Assembly (NCBI RefSeq): GCF_021869535.1
Contig: NW_026262712.1
Location: 65,442,100-65,506,099 of the forward strand
Source of the DNA: Mytilus californianus
Lineage: Eukaryota; Mollusca; Bivalvia; Mytilida; Mytilidae
DNA length: 64,000 nt
Direction: 5' to 3'
A program made the translations under genes and the position numbers. Shown here one piece after another: positions 11,500-22,826 of this stretch (positions within the stretch are counted from its first letter, which is position 1; each line of letters opens with the position of its first letter). Below the pieces are notes generated by a model. The model did not search any database. It was not told the origin of the DNA and was given only the letters and a program-made list of their open reading frames with translations.

Positions 11500-12443
11500 T
11501 TGCTACGACAATGACACTTTACAAGACTGTTTTTTCCTTTCAATAAAGACATGGAACATGTTTATATTTGAATCATAGATGTGCGGGAGCATGTGCTTAT
11601 TGGGGCAATGACTAAACCTTAATTAACAGAAAAATTTGCTGAATATAGTTGTAACAAAGAAACAGTTTCCTGACTTACTTTTTTTCTTTGAGGTATTTAT
11701 TGTATTTCCATTTGAAAATTTGTTTTCCCATTAATTATCCGATAAAAGCCCGCACTAGGAAATATTCCTACTAAATCATACGAGTAAGTTATTTCAACAT
11801 AACTGTTGATATTGTCGGCTTTAAATTAATCAATTTTTCCTTATAAAAATACAAGAATAGTTTGCTTTATATGATACGTATTTCTATTGACAAAAAATTG
11901 TACAACTAACTACACGTTTGAGTGTAAATACATTGCTTTATTTCTTCATCCAAAATATAACAGAGCCAACATTTTAAGTTGAAATATTATATCGTAATGG
12001 AGTAACAATAACATAGGTATAATGATGCCAGTTTAATATTGTAAGTCCAAGAATAAAAAGACAAGGCAAGAGTTTTTAAAATTCACATTTATAAGTTATT
12101 TGAATACCGTTGTTAGATTATTGGCGTCTTTTGGAATTCTGTGTAATTTGATTTATTATCACATTGAAACATACCCCATATGTTCTTTCATTCACATACA
12201 CAATATTAAAATTTTCTCTATTAAAGAACAATTGTGTTGGTATGGCAATGACACTTTTTCAAGACTGTTTCATTGTTTGAATAAAGACATGGACCATTTT
12301 TATATTTGAGTCACAGATGTGAGGTAGCATGTGCTAATTGATTAAACCTTAATTAACAGAAAGATTCGCTGGATATAGTTGTAATAAAGAAACAGTCTCC
12401 TGATATACTTTTTTTCTTTGAAGTATTTATTGTATTTCCACTA
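11500..12443 (+). repeat. Dispersed repeat family R1, copy C (right part) and copy D (left part)
   Basis: Copy C resumes right after the THAP element with ACAATGACACTTTACAAGAC and runs through TTGAATCATAGATGTGCGGG and CCTTAATTAACAG to about 12,095. Copy D starts over with TGGTATGGCAATGACACTTT (12,238) and TTGAGTCACAGATGTGAGG. It is cut at 12,443 by the 5.27-kb element and resumes at 17,717. The two copies are in direct tandem. Confidence 0.8.
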
Positions 12444-12584
12444 GACGTGTTACGAAATGGTATATATACTCGACGCTTAGGTTGACAAATTAGACTTCAA
12501 ATGCGGGTATCGTATCAAAACACGAATGTGATTTAAAAGATTTAAATTACCTGTGTATCAATTGAATCTTGTGTTTAAGCGGTG

Positions 12585-12640
12585 TCTTCCTCGAATGCCA
12601 ACATTTTATATGTTACCTATTCCTTGAACGCCAAAAAAAA
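12585..12640 (+). repeat. ATTCCTYGAAYGCCAA motif pair
   Basis: TTCCTCGAATGCCAACA and ATTCCTTGAACGCCAA lie 32 bases apart. The same motif returns at 14,041-14,060 and inverted at 14,093-14,113, so four copies occur in the left third of the 5.27-kb element. They may be subterminal protein-binding sites or ends of another small insertion. Confidence 0.5.
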
Positions 12641-14191
12641 TATTTCAATAGATGTTTATATGATAACAATAGGTGTTTTATTTAACTGTTAAAAATAATT
12701 AGTGAACTTGAGAAAACTGCAACATTTTATCACTTTTTGATAAGAAAAAATAGTAGATTTTGTGAGTAATAATTATTATGAATTTTAAAGAAATAAAGAA
12801 AATTAAAACATTTTTATTACTTTTTGTTAAAAAAAAGATATTTTGGGAATTGAAATGTTTATTAACATAAGACATATTAGGAATATTAAAGAAATTTTAG
12901 TTAAATACAATTATTTCAAACTAAAAAAAGAATATTAGAGATTTATTTAATTCCATATCATTTTAAATATTTTATAAGTTAATATGAACTATATGAAATT
13001 TTCAATTGTACAATTAATTAAACTTTAAAAATCATAAGAAATAACTAAGTAAATGTGATCAATTCCAAGCTGGAAACTGGGTGAGCATGAGTATGAACAC
13101 AACCCAAGCAAACACTGAGTGAGCACAGGTCCAAGAAGATAATATGCACATAAAAGGGGAGGATAGACGGGTCATGTCATTCACTTTTCGAGTATGGCTA
13201 ACGCACAGTTAAATATAGTTTTTCGAGAATCGTCTTGGCAAAGAAAACTTGGTCTACAACAACTTCAAGTACAAAGTAAAGACTAAACGGGGAGACAGAT
13301 GCTACACTTGTAATAGACTGTTAAATGTGAAAAGTGCTTGTATAAACTATTCAACAATTGTTATCAGATCACATATGTAGTGCTTTTTGCCAATCTGCTA
13401 AATGTTTGCTTATGTTATATGTATTGTTTTCTGTGTGCTCTGTGTACAAATAAATAATTATTATTCAAAATTGATTTTTTTCTTCTTTTTATGCTAAGAA
13501 AAAGTAAGAAAATATCTTCCACAACTCTACAAAGTTTCAAGAAAATCCATAAAATAGGGTAACAAGAATTCCGATGAGTTGCGAACATAACAAACACCTA
13601 ATCAATATATTATGAATCACTTACAATAAAAAAGGGTGTAATATCGTAACCAAGAAAAATATCCTGAACAGCAGAACAAAATGAAACATAGTAATCTAAC
13701 ACGAGATACAAAGTTTCAAGAAATTCCATCAAGTAATATTGGAGGATATTACAGCACACACAACTATAGAAATATTGAAGAAAAAAACATCAAAGTCCAA
13801 AGAGTCTATTGTAGAATTTGTGCAAACTGGAATTCCTATCAATATGCACATGTTGACTTTGTGATGCAACACTTTTCAAAGAAAATCCATATTTGTTCAA
13901 GCAGTAACAGCAAAAAAATGATTTTCAACAATTTGACAAACATGAACTAGATTTAGCTACCTGTAATTTACCTATCTGTTTTTAAATTAGTATGATTGTT
14001 TTGATAAGCATGCACATTTGTTGTGATAACTACTAACACCTATTCCTCGAACGCCAACATAATTTTACAGGTAAATTGTCGGTAGACCAAAGGATGTTGG
14101 CATTCAAGGAATAAACCGTTTAAGCCGCATAGTACTGTTGTACGACTTTGCCCCCAGCAGAGCTATAGAAAAACAGTACATTAACGGGTGT

Positions 14192-14912
14192 TACACGGAC
14201 ACTTTTTAGATGATACACGGACACTTTTTAGTTGTTACACGGACACTTTTTATGAATAGAATCACTCGTGCATGATCAGTGAGTTCATGGGCACTTTAAA
14301 TTTCAATTAGATTTGAACTTTTTGTTTCACCGACATATTTCCTGTCTTTTTATTAAAATATTTACGTTGGCATCAATAACTATAATTTTTTGAAACAATT
14401 CTAGTATATAATTACTATTCATATCAATACGCTTAGGGGTTGACCATTTAACTTCAAAGGGTGGGGAAAGGGGGGGGGGGGTATGGTTTTTTTCCTAAAA
14501 AAATATTCTGATCCCCAATTTTATGAGAAAAAATATATTGTGGTCAAGCAGATGACAAAAGAATGTTCTGATTCCTGATTTTCCAAATATCGTATGTAAT
14601 AGACTAAGTGCTTATTTCGAAAAAAAATATTTGGGTGATAGCATTGAAAAACTAAATAATTTTCTTACTCAGAAAAAACATACCCCTTTGGAAGCTAAAT
14701 GGTCGGTCTGTAAATATATTTTTTTCAATATATGGACATGAATAGTATTCTGGACATTGCTGAAAGTAAAGAAATGCTGGTACCGACGTTTATATTTCAA
14801 TAAAAAAGACAGGAAATATATATAAAAAAATCAAATCTAATCGAAAGATAAAATCCCTATCAACTCACCAATGCACGATTGATCCTATAAATAAAAAGTG
14901 TCCGTGTAATAC
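14192..14912. mobile_element. 0.7-kb foldback element with long inverted arms
   Basis: The left arm (14,192-14,430) and right arm (14,710-14,912) are inverted copies over at least 140 bp. Shared landmarks on both arms are ACACGGACACTTTTTAT, the 'TCGTGCATNNTCAGTGAG'-like block, AGATTTGA and ATATTTCCTGTCTTTTT. The left arm begins with three 22-bp tandem copies of TTACACGGACACTTTTTAG; the right arm has one. The centre is occupied by the MITE at 14,442-14,704. No coding capacity. Confidence 0.8.
14442..14704. mobile_element. Polypurine MITE, copy 1
   Basis: Bounded by GACCATTTAACTTCAAAGGG on the left and its approximate inverse TTTGGAAGCTAAATGGTC on the right. The interior has a long G run, then TTTTTTCCTAAAAAAATATT, CTGATCCCCAATTTTATGA and TTGTGGTCAAGCAGATGA. 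It matches 20,573-20,847 over its whole length, so it is a genuine mobile unit. It sits in the loop of the foldback element. Confidence 0.85.
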
Positions 14913-15234
14913 ATGTTCAAACAGGCAGCAAATCTTGAAGAAAATCATTGAACTTATATCACCAATTTTGGACGGTAAGCTCCGATTGGATAATATTGTG
15001 ACACGTGTTTAATCCTGAGCAAACCCGATAAGAGACATATAAAAACCTATAAGCATGAAAATTAGAAAAAAAAATCCAAAATATATGCCTATATATATCA
15101 AATAACAAGACAAAATCCATTTTTTTCATAACATTTCATTCACTAATGAAATAGGAAATTCATTATTTATATCCATTTATATTGTAACAGTTATTGAATT
15201 CATATATATTGAATTCATATATATGGGAGCAAAC

Positions 15235-15410
15235 GAACGATTTTTATGACTTCTTAAGGGGAATGGGGGAATGGAATGGCACATCCTGCATTTTTTCAAC
15301 AAAAAATGATCAAGCCTGTTTATTTTAAATTTATTTTACACCCCCCCCCCCCCCCTTTTCCCCCTTTTCCGTTTTTCCCCAAATAAAAATCAAATGTTAG
15401 CTTGCTTACC
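15235..15410. repeat. Poly-C / CCCCTTTT low-complexity tract
   Basis: AAGGGGAATGGGGGAATGG is followed about 75 bp later by a run of about 17 C and CCCCTTTTCCCCCTTTTCCG. The G-rich and C-rich sides could pair, suggesting the worn ends of a further purine-rich MITE. The homopolymer length may be unreliable. Confidence 0.45.
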
Positions 15411-15699
15411 TCTGAAATCTTTTTCATACATTACTTACATGCAAAGTTGCATTTTAAAAAGTCTCAAATGTGAACGACATTCATCTTTTACTTGACATGG
15501 TTCTATTTTATAAAGTTATTAGATTCTTGAATTTCTTGAGAAAAAAAAAACTCTCGGCTGAAGGGAAGTGAGAAAAAAGTTTGTTTAGATTGTAACTTAC
15601 ATTAACTGGTATATGGCCATTTAAGTTTCTAATCTGTTTAATTTTGCTACATCTTTTAAAGGCAAAATGTAATACTTCTTTCTTGAAACGTCGTACAAG

Positions 15700-15890
15700 T
15701 CAGATACAAAACAAAGGTAACAAAAAAACAGGCCGGAAACAACTTGCCGTATAGTTCTTCTGCACTTGAAGTCAAGTCAAGGTCCTCGGCTATCGCCTCG
15801 GACCTTCACCTGACTACTCGTACAGAAAAACTATCCGGCAACGGTTGTTACCGGCCTGTTTCTTTGTTACCTTTGTATTGTATCTAATAC
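15700..15890. mobile_element. 191-bp hairpin element
   Basis: Almost the whole unit folds on itself. The outer arms are AGATACAAAACAAAGGTAAC and, inverted, GTTACCTTTGTATTGTATCT. Inner matches include AACAGGCCGGNAACAAC and GGTCCTCGGC/GCCTCGGACC at the apex. It is GC-richer than its surroundings. This is a foldback MITE with no coding capacity. Confidence 0.85.
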
Positions 15891-16149
15891 ATATCTACGT
15901 ATATTTGTTACTTACAACAGACGTCCCTTTGAAAACATTATTATATACAATTTCATTATATAAATATTCCTTATGGAACAAAACTAATATTCCATAATAA
16001 TTATTTCGTGGGGAATGAATAACATCAACAGTTACAATTTTTCTGCACCAGATGCGCATTTCGACAACAAATATCTCATCAGTGATACTACATAAATAAA
16101 CATGATAAATCCCAAACTATTTCGTCCTTTTGGAACACTGACAGGAGGC

Positions 16150-16450
16150 TAGGGTATTGCAAAAAAGATATAAAATTCAGAAAAAAGCCGAGAAAAAGGA
16201 GTAATGGATGAGAGAAGCAAATTCCCCCGCCAGCCCTAAAGAATTAAAGCAATATGTACTTGCCAATCTTTGTTTTTGCGAGTTCGAATTCAATAGCGAC
16301 AGACCATTTAACTTAAAGAGGTGTTTACCCGAGGTCAGAACTTTTGGACGGGTTGCACACAATGCAGAATCGACTTATTATGTAATATGATGCAATCAAG
16401 CTGGCGGGCGGGTGGACGTGCAGACGAGCGGAAGAAGAGGGGTAGCCGTT
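16150..16450. other. GC-richer patch inside the 5.27-kb element
   Basis: Contains CCCCCGCCAGCCCTAAAG and, 170 bases on, CAAGCTGGCGGGCGGGTGG. Overlapping open frames of about 60 codons exist on both strands (16,177-16,390), but neither has a recognisable motif. A GGCGGGCGGG repeat family is common in bivalves as far as I recall, so this is more likely repeat than gene. Confidence 0.35.
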
Positions 16451-17716
16451 TGGAGTAATAAACTCCTAACCTAGGCGCTTTTAAACTTTGCACAATGTAT
16501 TATATACATCAAAAATGTGCAACTCTTTTCATGGATTCATTTTTGATATAGTTTGCTGTTTTTTCAGAGGTTGAAACTTTGTGAATTTTTGGCAATTGCA
16601 CATATGACCAACATGACACATCTATGGCCTCGCTAGGCTTTATTAGACCCTCAAAATGATTTTATATATAATAATCTGTTAATACCTACTCAGGAATAGC
16701 TTAATTTCCCTTGTATTATTTTCATGTAAAATATGACTAGTTCGACCCAACGAAATAAGGATCTTTAAAAAAGAGACATTCTATACATATTCATGCAAAG
16801 TTTAAAAACATTTTGCATTGTAATTTCTGAAGTATGAAATTGTCTTACCCATTTGACCAGCCTTTCAAAGAGTCAGAAAAGTACTCTCTGTCATATACCC
16901 TCTAATGCATGTATGTAAAATGTGACTCCCTTTTCTCCGGTTTGATATCCTTAATATATATTCCTGCATATTTCTCTTTGAAGTTTCTTTTCATGCTGCG
17001 AGTGCACAGATAGATGCTTACATACCGATTCTTTGTGAAATATGTGCACTAAATATCTTTATTCGACAATAGAAATTTGGCGACAACTACGTAGAGGGTG
17101 GCGTTAGCGGCAATTGACAGCAATTTTCGTGCCATTTACAGACCACACACGTCATAAATTTATATCAACATGTAGACCAAGAGCAGAAAGAATATAATGT
17201 AAGAAAAATAACTTGTGATTATCGTTCGGGTGTCGGGGAACACGCTAGTAGGCGGTTAAAACTTTTAAAGTTAATGGAAGCGTATAGAGACATCCCAGAC
17301 TGTAGAGCTTTGTGTGGGTTTAGTAGAGATTGCTTGATTGTTTTGTGTTTTTCGTCCAGTGACAAATATTTCATGCATTTTCAGGTTTTCATGACGAGGT
17401 TCAGTAGTGGAGTGACAAATTGAATGTTCGAAGAACAGTAATTAATATAAAAAAAATCAAAGTGGCTTATTATGTGATTTTTTTTTTAAATCCACGTACA
17501 CGTTTCCCATCCTATAATCATTAGCAATGATATAAGTAAATGATTATTCTAATTTAATTTTAAATGAATCAAGAAGTGTGTAGGATACCTGGCTAACTTC
17601 ACGCAATTGAATTTTACCGGTTTAAATCGAGAATCAATGTTATGACACGGTCACCACATTGAAAGTCTAATTTGTCAACCTCAGCGTCGAGTATATACCT
17701 TTTCGTAACACGTCTA

Positions 17717-17990
17717 TTTAAAACTGTTTTGTCCATTAAATATCCGACAAAAACATGCACTAAGAAACCTCCCTACTAAATCTTACGAGTAAGTTATTTC
17801 AACACAACTTTAGCTGTTGTCAGCGTTAAAAAATGACCGATTTTCCTTATAAAAATACAAGAACAGTTAGACTTTGTATCATAAGTGTTTCTATAGACAA
17901 AAAATTATGAGAAATATGTACAACAAATTACACGTTTGACTGTGAATAAACGAATACATTGCGTTATTTCTACATCCAAATTATTTATTC
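17717..17990 (+). repeat. Dispersed repeat family R1, copy D (right part)
   Basis: Continues colinearly from 12,443: ACTGTTTTGTCCATTAAATA, then CGAGTAAGTTATTTCAACAC, then TGTACAACAAATTACACGTT. This matches copy A from about 165 to 400 and proves that the 5.27 kb between them is an insertion. Confidence 0.85.
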
Positions 17991-18011
17991 ATTGATTATC
18001 AAAATCTTAAT

Positions 18012-18310
18012 CCATACTGGAGATTCAAGAATCTTCTTAGATTGTTGAGGATTGATTTTTGATTTTTGGTGTTTTAACGCCACTTTTAAGCACCGCTTTT
18101 GGGCTATTTCGTGGCGGCCAGTTTTTATTGGTGGAGGAAGTCGGAGTGCCCGGAGAAAACCACCGACCTTCGATAGGAAAACTGACAATCCTAGTCAATT
18201 AAGATTGGAGTCGAGTGCACCTGCACGAACGGGGTTCGAACTCAACCTCAGTGTTGACTGACTAGTGATTACAGTAGTAACTACTTTGACCACTCGGCCA
18301 CCGAGGCCCC
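18012..18310 (-). mobile_element. tRNA-derived SINE
   Basis: On the - strand the head starts at 18,310 with GGGGCCTCGGTGGCCGAGTGG, which contains a polymerase III A box (TGGCCGAGTGG). The B-box-like GAGTTCGAACCCC follows about 65 bases later. The tRNA-like head is followed by a conserved central domain: CTCCGGGCACTCCGAC, TTCCTCCACC, TGGCCGCCACGAAATAG and AAAGTGGCGTTAAAACACC. I recall this body as a widespread molluscan SINE type but cannot assign the family name with certainty. Open frames across it are incidental. Confidence 0.85.
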
Positions 18311-18959
18311 ATAGGTAGATTATTGAGGTATTTGAATATTAATAATTTATATCCAAACGTCCAGACAAGTCAGCTATATATCGTTCATTATATGGTTTGG
18401 TGTGAAGTTCTAATATCCAGTATTAGACCTTTTCAACAATTGTCTACACCTACAGTTGAGAACGACTACGACAGGTGAGATATGAAGGGTCGTCTCAAAA
18501 ATGAAATTAAAAAAAATATTATTGATCGCATATGATTATTTAGATTGCTACTGAGAACTATTATATTCAACATGACGTGTATAAAGCATTTGATGTGTTA
18601 CACTACCTACCTTATTTTGTTTATAAAGTATTTGCTTATCAAAATTAAACTTATTTGTGAATTGACTATGAAGAAAAGGAAGGACTTCAATGTTTCATTT
18701 CTTTTAGACGTCGAGTTGGAAAATGAAAACAAAAAAAACAAACAAACAAACACACAAACACACAAAAAACAAACCTGTATTTTGTAGTAGATGTTTAATT
18801 AATCATTGTTTTATATCTGTCGACTAGGGCAGTACATGTTTTTACAATGTCTGTTAATTTTGGCTTCGGATGCCTCAATGTACTCATTACTTTATTTCTT
18901 TTTAATTCATCAATTTAATATTCAACTTGAAATCGATATTGAGGGACAATGCAATTTAA

Positions 18960-19115
18960 ATTTCGTCTCTTTCTCTTTAAATTATCCGGTTTACTGTGCC
19001 GTCGCTAGCCCTGCTCCCGGCCGGCAACCAGATGCCGTAGCTGCCCAGAGATAGAGGAGGAAGCTGATGAATTGCCTCGCCCTAAGGAACCTCATTCGCG
19101 AGAATCAGCTGGAGT
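18960..19115 (+). other. GC-rich patch of unknown origin
   Basis: CTAGCCCTGCTCCCGGCCGG and GAGGAGGAAGCTGATGA stand out in an AT-rich context. One frame reads CPEIEEEADELPRPKEPHSR before a stop, an acidic and proline-rich composition that would suit a protein terminus. No start, acceptor or family is evident, so I leave it as unexplained. Confidence 0.25.
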
Positions 19116-20111
19116 ACAATAAATTCACAACAAAATAGATACCAAGATTTTGAAAGGCACTTGGTGTTTCTTCTGATTCAGATTCAGATTCAAATCGTAA
19201 TTTTTTGCCCTTTTTTTGCTATATTTATGACTTCCGCAGTAGGAAATAAAATCACACAATGCAACATATAAAACAGATATTCAGATTGACTCATGGTCTG
19301 TATTTTGGTTAAAGACCCCCATCCCTAACCCTAAAAGAGGGGAAAAGAAAAAAAAGTTGCTAGCTTTAATTGAATAAACAGGAAATAAATATGAGAGCGA
19401 AGCATAATGTCAAAATATTAAATTGTAAACTAAAAATTCTATCGTGACAAAAATATCAATTGTAATGACCTACTTGTTCAGGAATTGTTTCATGCGTATA
19501 AAACATGCGGCGGGGTTTAACTAGTATAATTGGATTTAAAGCTCCCCTATATATGGTCAGAGATTAAATTTATAAAACCATGATGCATGGGAAAAAAAGA
19601 ATAAAAGAGTAGAAAACCAAAGCTATTCCCTAAAAAGGGGTAGGGTAAGCAGTTTTTGCTTCTTACAAGACCCACGAAGGTCATTTTTCGGGAACAGGGA
19701 AAGTAATCTCCGACAAAGGGACAAGTTATGTTGTATTTCGGGACACGGACGACCTATAACGGCCAATCAGTCCAATAAGACACTGCAATGACAACAAGCT
19801 CTGTTGAGATGTAAATATCATACGCATTACAGAAGAGACAATACTTGTTAATTTGAGTATGTGGCGCGGACGTGAAAAAATGGTGCCGTTGATGTTTCCA
19901 GTTCATTAAGGAAACACATCATCTTTAATATGGTATCTTGAAGCGGGGTAGTCCCTCGTAACTAAATTATCGATGTAGCCTTTTCCGTTGACCTATAAAC
20001 CAATGGGCGTTTACCCCTCCAAAAATTGAATTTGTACAACAAGTGACGTGAAGATCGGTTGAGAAACACAAACTCTAGCGGACGGACCGACAGTCCTGTT
20101 ACAACATAAAA

Positions 20112-20490
20112 ATAAGGAGATGTGGTATGATTGCCAATGAGAAAAACTATTCACCAAAGTTGTAATGAAGTGAATTTAAGCAATAGACAACCGTACGGCC
20201 TTCAACAAGAGAAAAACACATACCGTATAATCGACTATAAAAGGCCCCGACATGAAAAAAATGAAACAAGCCAATTGAGAAAACTAACGGCCTAATCTAT
20301 AACAAAACAATTTAAGAAAAACAAATATGACAGACATGAACCAACGGCAACCACTGAACTGCAGGCTCCTGACTTGTGACAAGCAAATAAAGAATGTGGC
20401 AGGGTTAAAGATTTTTGTGAGCGCTCAACCCTCCCCTAACCTGGAACAAATGTGTAACAGCACAACATAAGAACCAACTATAAATATTTC
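20112..20490 (+). repeat. GATTGCCAATGA family repeat, copy
   Basis: Begins AAGGAGATGTGGTATGATTG and continues through CCGTACGGCCTTCAACAA, TATAAAAGGCCCCGACATG, ACTGAACTGCAGGCTCCTGA, CCCTCCCCTAACCTGG and GTAACAGCACAACATAAGAA. The same order occurs at 28,965, 32,955, 34,063 and 50,690. I recall it as one of the most abundant mussel repeats. It encodes no protein. Confidence 0.85.
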
Positions 20491-20572
20491 CTTCCGCCAA
20501 TTTTATAAATAGCAATACAAAATCGAGTTTATCGCTATTGGAACAATCTGCGTTGACAAACACGCTTATCTA

Positions 20573-20847
20573 AGGGAAGGACCATTTAACTTCAAAAAGG
20601 GGGGGGGGGGGGTTGTGGTTTTTTCCTAACAAAATATTCTGATCCCCAATTTGATGAAAAAAATATTGTGGTCTAGCAGATGAAAAAAAAATTATTCTGA
20701 ATCCAGATTTTCCTCATACTTTATAGTGTTAAATTTTGAAGAAAAAAAATTTGATTGATAGCATCGAAAATCTAAAAAAAAAAATCTGACTCCGACAAAA
20801 AACCATAACCCCCCCCCCCCCCTCCTTAAAGCTGATGGTTGCTCCCT
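20573..20847. mobile_element. Polypurine MITE, copy 2
   Basis: Left end AGGGAAGGACCATTTAACTT and right end, read inward, AGGGAGCAACCATCAGCTTT are imperfect inverted copies. The interior matches copy 1: long G run, CTGATCCCCAATTTGATGA and TTGTGGTCTAGCAGATGA. A long C run near the right end complements the G run on the left. Confidence 0.85.
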
Positions 20848-21113
20848 AAATACTCACATAAAATTTAACAAGAAAAAACTCAAAAAGGCGGATGACAATG
20901 TGAAATGATTGCAGTAATTATTTCCTTGAATGTTTAATAAATTCAACGTAAAATGTTGTATAAATACATTTTATTATAATATTAAACAAAAGAGAAAGGT
21001 ATAATTCATATTTGTTTGAAATATGTTCTTTCCTCAAAAAAGTGCAAAATCGATTTTTTTATTTTGAGACGACCCCTTCATTTTACCTTAAAACTGTAGG
21101 AGTCATTATAATA

Positions 21114-22826
21114 GACATTTGCGGAAACTGTCATACACCTACGATTAGGATTACAATTACACTTACAGGTAGCATTTAAATCTTGGGATTTCTCAAAGTG
21201 TAAAAATAAACCGTCGATCCAAAACAATGTAACGACAGTGATGTTTTTCTGTAGTTGAACAACGATTTTTTTCTAATATATTTGCAGCAATGTGTTAACA
21301 TTAATTATTGTATACGGTGTTATCCAAGTTGAAAATGTTGTAATTGTACGAAGTATGATAGAATGAACTAACATTATTTTAAAAATAAATTTAACATAAG
21401 ACACACAAAATATCGCAATTGTCGTTGCAGTAGCTAGATTGGAACAATTGCTGAAAAAAAGTCAGCAATACTTTGTGTTAGGAAAGGTGCAATCAACCAT
21501 GGAGCATCTTAGCATGTTTATGCTAAGACATACTTTCTCTCTTTTATTTTGTTTTAAAGAGAATGAGGAAATACAGCAGACGGATGTTTTTGAGCTATTT
21601 GTTCTTCATGAAATTTCACTTGCCGTTCGGTATAATTTTGAAATCTTTTTTTTTCCTGATTAGGACAAACACTTTTTTCTACGTTTTTGGTTTTAATAGA
21701 AAAAAAATCACAACTATACGAGAAAAAAAAAAAAAAAACAGTTATCAACGAACTTCTCTATGTCGGAAAAATATTTAAGACTGTTCGCCAGACTCAGTTG
21801 AAATGTAAGAATAGGTGTACTCAAATAGTTAAAACTTTGCTATCTATGTTTTCAACAGCAACAAACAAAAAATGACAAACGAGTTCCAAGTTGTTTTTCT
21901 TTTATGCAATTATTACAATAGAGATCTTGGGAATCATTAGGTATGGACGGTTTTTTTTCGCGGTGTCGATAATTATCCCCCATGAACATGGGTGGGACTG
22001 GTATGCTCGAAACATGAGCTTTAACGCCTGTTCCGAGACTGGTACTATTTTCATGGAATTGTAATATAGAGTGCACTGACGACGCAGGGGTCGATCCAGC
22101 CATTTTCAAAAGGGGATCCCAACCCAAGATAAAGGGGGAGGGGAGGGGGGGGGGGGGGTCCGACCATATGTCCCTATTCAAAAGCATTGATAGGCAAAAA
22201 AAGGGGTGTTACAACCCCCGGAACAGCCCGTGATCTCTCACTGCGACGTTGTTCATTTCAACACAACGTTTATACGCAGATCTATTCAATTGATTGTTAG
22301 GGATAAAAAATGCAAAAGTGTAGCAGGCGAGAAGAAATTGTTCAAAAAATCACAATCAATTCGGCAAGGCAACAGTTGCGGATACAAAGTTGTAATCGTG
22401 CATAACAAAAACGCCACCAACATTACTATTTCAAATGAAAGTTTGTAGAGTATCCTCTGAACAATATTTTTGCTGGTTTTCGTATACTAACCATTGCATT
22501 AAAAGTACCATGTTTCGCGGGAAAGTCTATTGCTCCTGCTAATAATATATATATCATACATCTATCTACACCTTCGGTCCTTATAAATCCTAGTCTTCAA
22601 ATATTTGGCTTTGTGCGGTCCTGATGGTAAATCCAGAAAAGCGCTTCGGACACATGAAATTTTAACGTGTTGCTTACATCTTTTTTTTTATAGAAGACAC
22701 CATTTGCTATTTTGTATCTGTATTTTTGGTTTGTTTTTGTATTTTGAGATGACCCCTTGTTTTTGTCACCTGTAATCGTAAGTCTAAAGTGTAATCCTAG
22801 GTATAGACCTAGTTTCCGCAAATGTC
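21114..22826. mobile_element. 1.7-kb inner TIR element of the GAC/TA cluster
   Basis: TA|GACATTTGCGGAAACT at 21,112 and AGTTTCCGCAAATGTC|TA at 22,828 are perfect inverted copies over 16 bp. A further match over about 60 bp includes CCTACGATTAGGATTACA and ACTTACAGGTA on the left. It is flanked by TA. The interior holds a fragment of the GGATCC MITE (22,088-22,231) and no readable transposase. Confidence 0.65.
22088..22231. mobile_element. GGATCCAG MITE, diverged copy
   Basis: TCGATCCAGCCATTTTCAAA, GGGGATCCCAACCCA, ATAAAGGGGG, TATGTCCCTATTCAAAAGCA and AAAAAAGGGG match 48,830-48,969 in order. The right terminal repeat has degenerated (CCCCCGGAACAGCCCG). Confidence 0.8.

Larger units (their letters stand above)
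12444..17714. mobile_element. 5.27-kb TIR DNA transposon flanked by TA
   Basis: The left end (12,444, GACGTGTTACGAAATGG...) and right end (17,714, reading inward GACGTGTTACGAAAAGG...) are inverted copies for about 75-80 bp, including TCGACGCTNAGGTTGACAAA. The element splits R1 copy D exactly: left flank TATTTCCACTA, right flank TATTTAAAACTGTTTTGTCC. The uninterrupted copy A reads ATATCTATTAGAAAATATTTTG, so the only duplicated target is TA. TA target duplication is the rule for Tc1/mariner-like (IS630) elements, but other superfamilies also use it. No transposase with a DD(E/D) signature is readable; only short broken frames occur. It is likely a large non-autonomous derivative carrying younger insertions at 14.19-14.91 kb and 15.70-15.89 kb. 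Confidence 0.85.

Noticed and set aside
18230-18310. tRNA gene on the - strand
   Set aside because: A and B boxes are present, but the sequence continues into a conserved SINE body, the anticodon arm and acceptor pairing are not intact, and a second degraded copy lies at 49.5 kb.
19315-19335. Telomeric repeat (CCCTAACCCTAA)
   Set aside because: Only about two units occur by chance; no array.
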